The translations under genes and the position numbers were made by a program. The notes under the pieces were generated by a model. It was not told the origin of the DNA, did no database searches, and worked only from the letters and a program-made list of their open reading frames with translations. DNA of 64,000 nucleotides from CBDIHH01 sp965279095 (lineage in GTDB: Bacteria; Pseudomonadota; Alphaproteobacteria; Caulobacterales; Caulobacteraceae): positions 620,001 through 684,000 of the forward strand of contig CBDIHH010000007.1 in assembly GCA_965279095.1 (NCBI GenBank). Direction: 5' to 3'. Positions 62,195-64,000 of the stretch are shown here, piece by piece. Positions within the stretch are counted from its first letter, which is position 1. The number at the start of each line of letters is the position of its first letter.

Positions 62195-64000
62195 TCAGTA
62201 AAGCAGGTCGTCGATCGAGCGCGGGGGCTTCTGCGCGGGAGCGCCCGGGGCCGGTCCGGGGAGCGGCTGCAGGTCCGGCGCCGCTTCCAGGTCGGGGGCA
62301 GGCTCGGGCGGGTTGAGCAGGTCGCCGATGGGATCGTCGGTCGGGCCGGCGGTGACCGGCGGCGCCGCGCCGCCGGGGATGGCGCCCACCTGCAGGCGCG
62401 GCAGGGCGGCGGCCATGAAGTCGCGCCAGATGCCGGCGGGAACGCCGCCGCCGGTGACGCCCCGCATCGGCTTGTTGTCGTCCTTGCCCACCCAGACTGC
62501 GGTGACGAAGCCGGAGGTGTAGCCGACGAACCAGGCGTCGCGGTAGTCGGAGGTGGTGCCGGTCTTGCCGGCCAGATCGTAGCCGGGCACCCGCGCCCGC
62601 GTGCCGGTTCCCGAGATCAGCACCTGGCGCATCATCTGGTTCATATACTGCAGGGCCGGCGAGCCGATCACCGCCACCTTGCCGGGGCGGCCGACGCTGT
62701 GGTCGTAGATCACCTTGCCCTGGGCGGTGCGGATGCGCTCGATGCCGTAAGCCTTGGCCGCGAAGCCGCCGTTGGAGAAGGGGGCGTAGGCCTGGGCCAT
62801 TTCCAGGGGGCTCACTTCGACCGCCCCCAAGGCCATGGACGGATCCTGCTGGATCGGCGAGGCGATCCCGAGCCGGCGGGCGGTGCGCGCGACATTGCCG
62901 GTGCCGACTTCGGAGGCCAGACGGGCGGCGACGGTGTTGATCGACTGGGCCAGGGCGGTTTGCAGGGTGATCGGCCCCAGATATTTGCCGGTGTAGTTCT
63001 TCGGCTCCCAATTGCCGATCTTCAGAGGCTCGTCGGCGACGACGACCTCGGGGCTGCGGCCGGCCTCCATGGCGGTGAGATAGACGAAGGGCTTGAAGGC
63101 CGAGCCGGCTTGGCGGCGGGCGTCGGACGCCCGGTTGAACTGGCTCTGGCCGTAGTTGACGCCGCCGACGAAGGCGCGCACCCGGCCCTCGCCGTCCAGG
63201 GCGACGATGGCCGCCTGGCGCACGCCCTTAGCCTGGGCGTCGGCGCCGACCGCTTCTCGGGCGGCCCGCTCGGCGGCGGCCTGGATCGGCAGGTCGATGG
63301 TGGTCTCCACCACCAGGTCCTCTTTGGTCTCGCCGACCAGGGCGCGGACCTCGCTGTCGATCCAGTCGATGAAATACTGCGCCCGCTGGTTGGCCAGGGT
63401 GGAGGAGACGTGCACCGGCTGCTTGAAGGCGGCGTCGCGCTGGGCCGGGGTGATGGCCTTGGTCTCCACCATCTCGTCCAGCACGATGGTGGCGCGGCGC
63501 TCGGCGCGGGCGGTGTCGGACAGGGGGCTGTAGCGGGACGGGCCCTTCATCAGCCCGGCGAGCAGGGCCGATTCCCCCAGCGTCAGCCGGGTGGCGGGCT
63601 TGTTGAAATAGCGCTGCGAGGCGGCCTCGATCCCGTAGGCGCCGGCGCCGAAATAGACCCGGTTCAGATAGAGGGCGAGGATCTCCTTCTTGGTGAACTT
63701 CACCTCCAGCCAGACTGCCAGGATGATCTCCTGCACCTTGCGGCGGATGGTCTGGCGCGGGGTGAGGAAGAGGTTGCGCGCCAGCTGCTGGGTGATGGTC
63801 GACCCCCCCTGCAGGCCGTGCTTGCCGCGCAGGTTCGAGACGATGGCGCGGGAGATGCCGATCGGGTCGAAGCCGGGGTGATAGTAGAAGCGCCGGTCCT
63901 CGATGGCGATGAAGGCCTGGGGCACATAGGGCGGCAGCTCGTCGAGGTTCACCGGGGGCGCGAACTGGCTGCCGCGCACGGCCACCAGGCCCCCCGACCG
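62195..64000 (-). CDS. mrcA: Penicillin-binding protein 1A (5'-truncated by window edge)
   Basis: A class A PBP that polymerises and cross-links peptidoglycan. About 600 codons are visible; the N-terminal membrane anchor lies beyond the window. GT51 motifs include AIEDRRFYYHPGFDP, GSTITQQLARN and RKVQEIILAVWLE. The transpeptidase has GSAFKPFVY (S-x2-K), SINTVA and KTGTTSDYRDAWFVG. A Pro-rich tail ends SIDDLLY. With pbpC this makes two class A PBPs in the window. Confidence 0.94.
   Translation of the reverse strand, partial: RSGGLVAVRGSQFAPPVNLDELPPYVPQAFIAIEDRRFYYHPGFDPIGISRAIVSNLRGKHGLQGGSTITQQLARNLFLTPRQTIRRKVQEIILAVWLEVKFTKKEILALYLNRVYFGAGAYGIEAASQRYFNKPATRLTLGESALLAGLMKGPSRYSPLSDTARAERRATIVLDEMVETKAITPAQRDAAFKQPVHVSSTLANQRAQYFIDWIDSEVRALVGETKEDLVVETTIDLPIQAAAERAAREAVGADAQAKGVRQAAIVALDGEGRVRAFVGGVNYGQSQFNRASDARRQAGSAFKPFVYLTAMEAGRSPEVVVADEPLKIGNWEPKNYTGKYLGPITLQTALAQSINTVAARLASEVGTGNVARTARRLGIASPIQQDPSMALGAVEVSPLEMAQAYAPFSNGGFAAKAYGIERIRTAQGKVIYDHSVGRPGKVAVIGSPALQYMNQMMRQVLISGTGTRARVPGYDLAGKTGTTSDYRDAWFVGYTSGFVTAVWVGKDDNKPMRGVTGGGVPAGIWRDFMAAALPRLQVGAIPGGAAPPVTAGPTDDPIGDLLNPPEPAPDLEAAPDLQPLPGPAPGAPAQKPPRSIDDLLY

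Overview
The window is GC-rich, gene-dense chromosomal DNA of an alphaproteobacterium, most likely Caulobacteraceae (Caulobacter/Phenylobacterium type). The strongest clues are a clear ChpT phosphotransferase next to a response regulator and CheR, a PhyK-EcfG-NepR-PhyR general stress response (GSR) locus, an MmcB gene preceded by a GAAC-N7-GAAC (read on the other strand GTTC-N7-GTTC) LexA box, and the ActR/RegA-ActS/RegB-SenC cluster. No insertion sequence, prophage, CRISPR array or rRNA was seen. GltB is cut at the left edge and a PBP1A-type gene at the right edge.

Layout. 0-6 kb: glutamate synthase, in the order gltD then gltB on the minus strand. 6.2-9 kb: uppP, an NDUFA9-like SDR, tRNA-Leu(CAG) and ribonuclease D. 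9-15 kb: lptC-lptA-lptB, rpoN, an ExoD-like protein, hpf and ptsN. 15-18 kb: three overlapping NAD-dependent sugar epimerase/dehydratase genes. 18-23 kb: acetyl-CoA synthetase, a DUF3617 protein, an ATP-dependent DNA ligase and an MscS channel. 23-32 kb: a surface-polysaccharide locus with an AGE-family isomerase, ManC, an ABC-2 exporter, a nucleotide-sugar dehydrogenase, a glycosyltransferase, a methyltransferase and a GDP-mannose 3,5-epimerase homologue with all four catalytic residues. 32-37 kb: alanine dehydrogenase, a divergent aldo/keto reductase, a siroheme-synthase-like protein, an MHS-type transporter and small proteins. 37-39 kb: chpT, response regulator, cheR.

39.3-48.8 kb is the most remarkable part. 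Around nepR-ecfG-phyK and phyR lie nine sites that match GGAAC-N16/17-CGTT exactly. Each sits about 20-110 nt before the start codon of a gene pointing the right way. They precede the GSR regulators themselves and a set of small envelope proteins (entericidin-like, two DUF1328, glycine-zipper lipoprotein, DUF883 and short single-TM proteins), plus an operon with a lipid-kinase-like protein and a metallophosphoesterase. One further near-match precedes a C-rich structured stretch that could be a small RNA. The stress sigma factor and much of its probable local regulon are therefore physically clustered.

48.8-64 kb: beta-carbonic anhydrase, PbpC with its alpha-2-macroglobulin partner, mmcB, the RegA/RegB redox two-component system with SenC, an intracellular PHB depolymerase, a YgjP-like metallopeptidase and a PBP1A. 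Several intergenic gaps hold REP-like palindromes.
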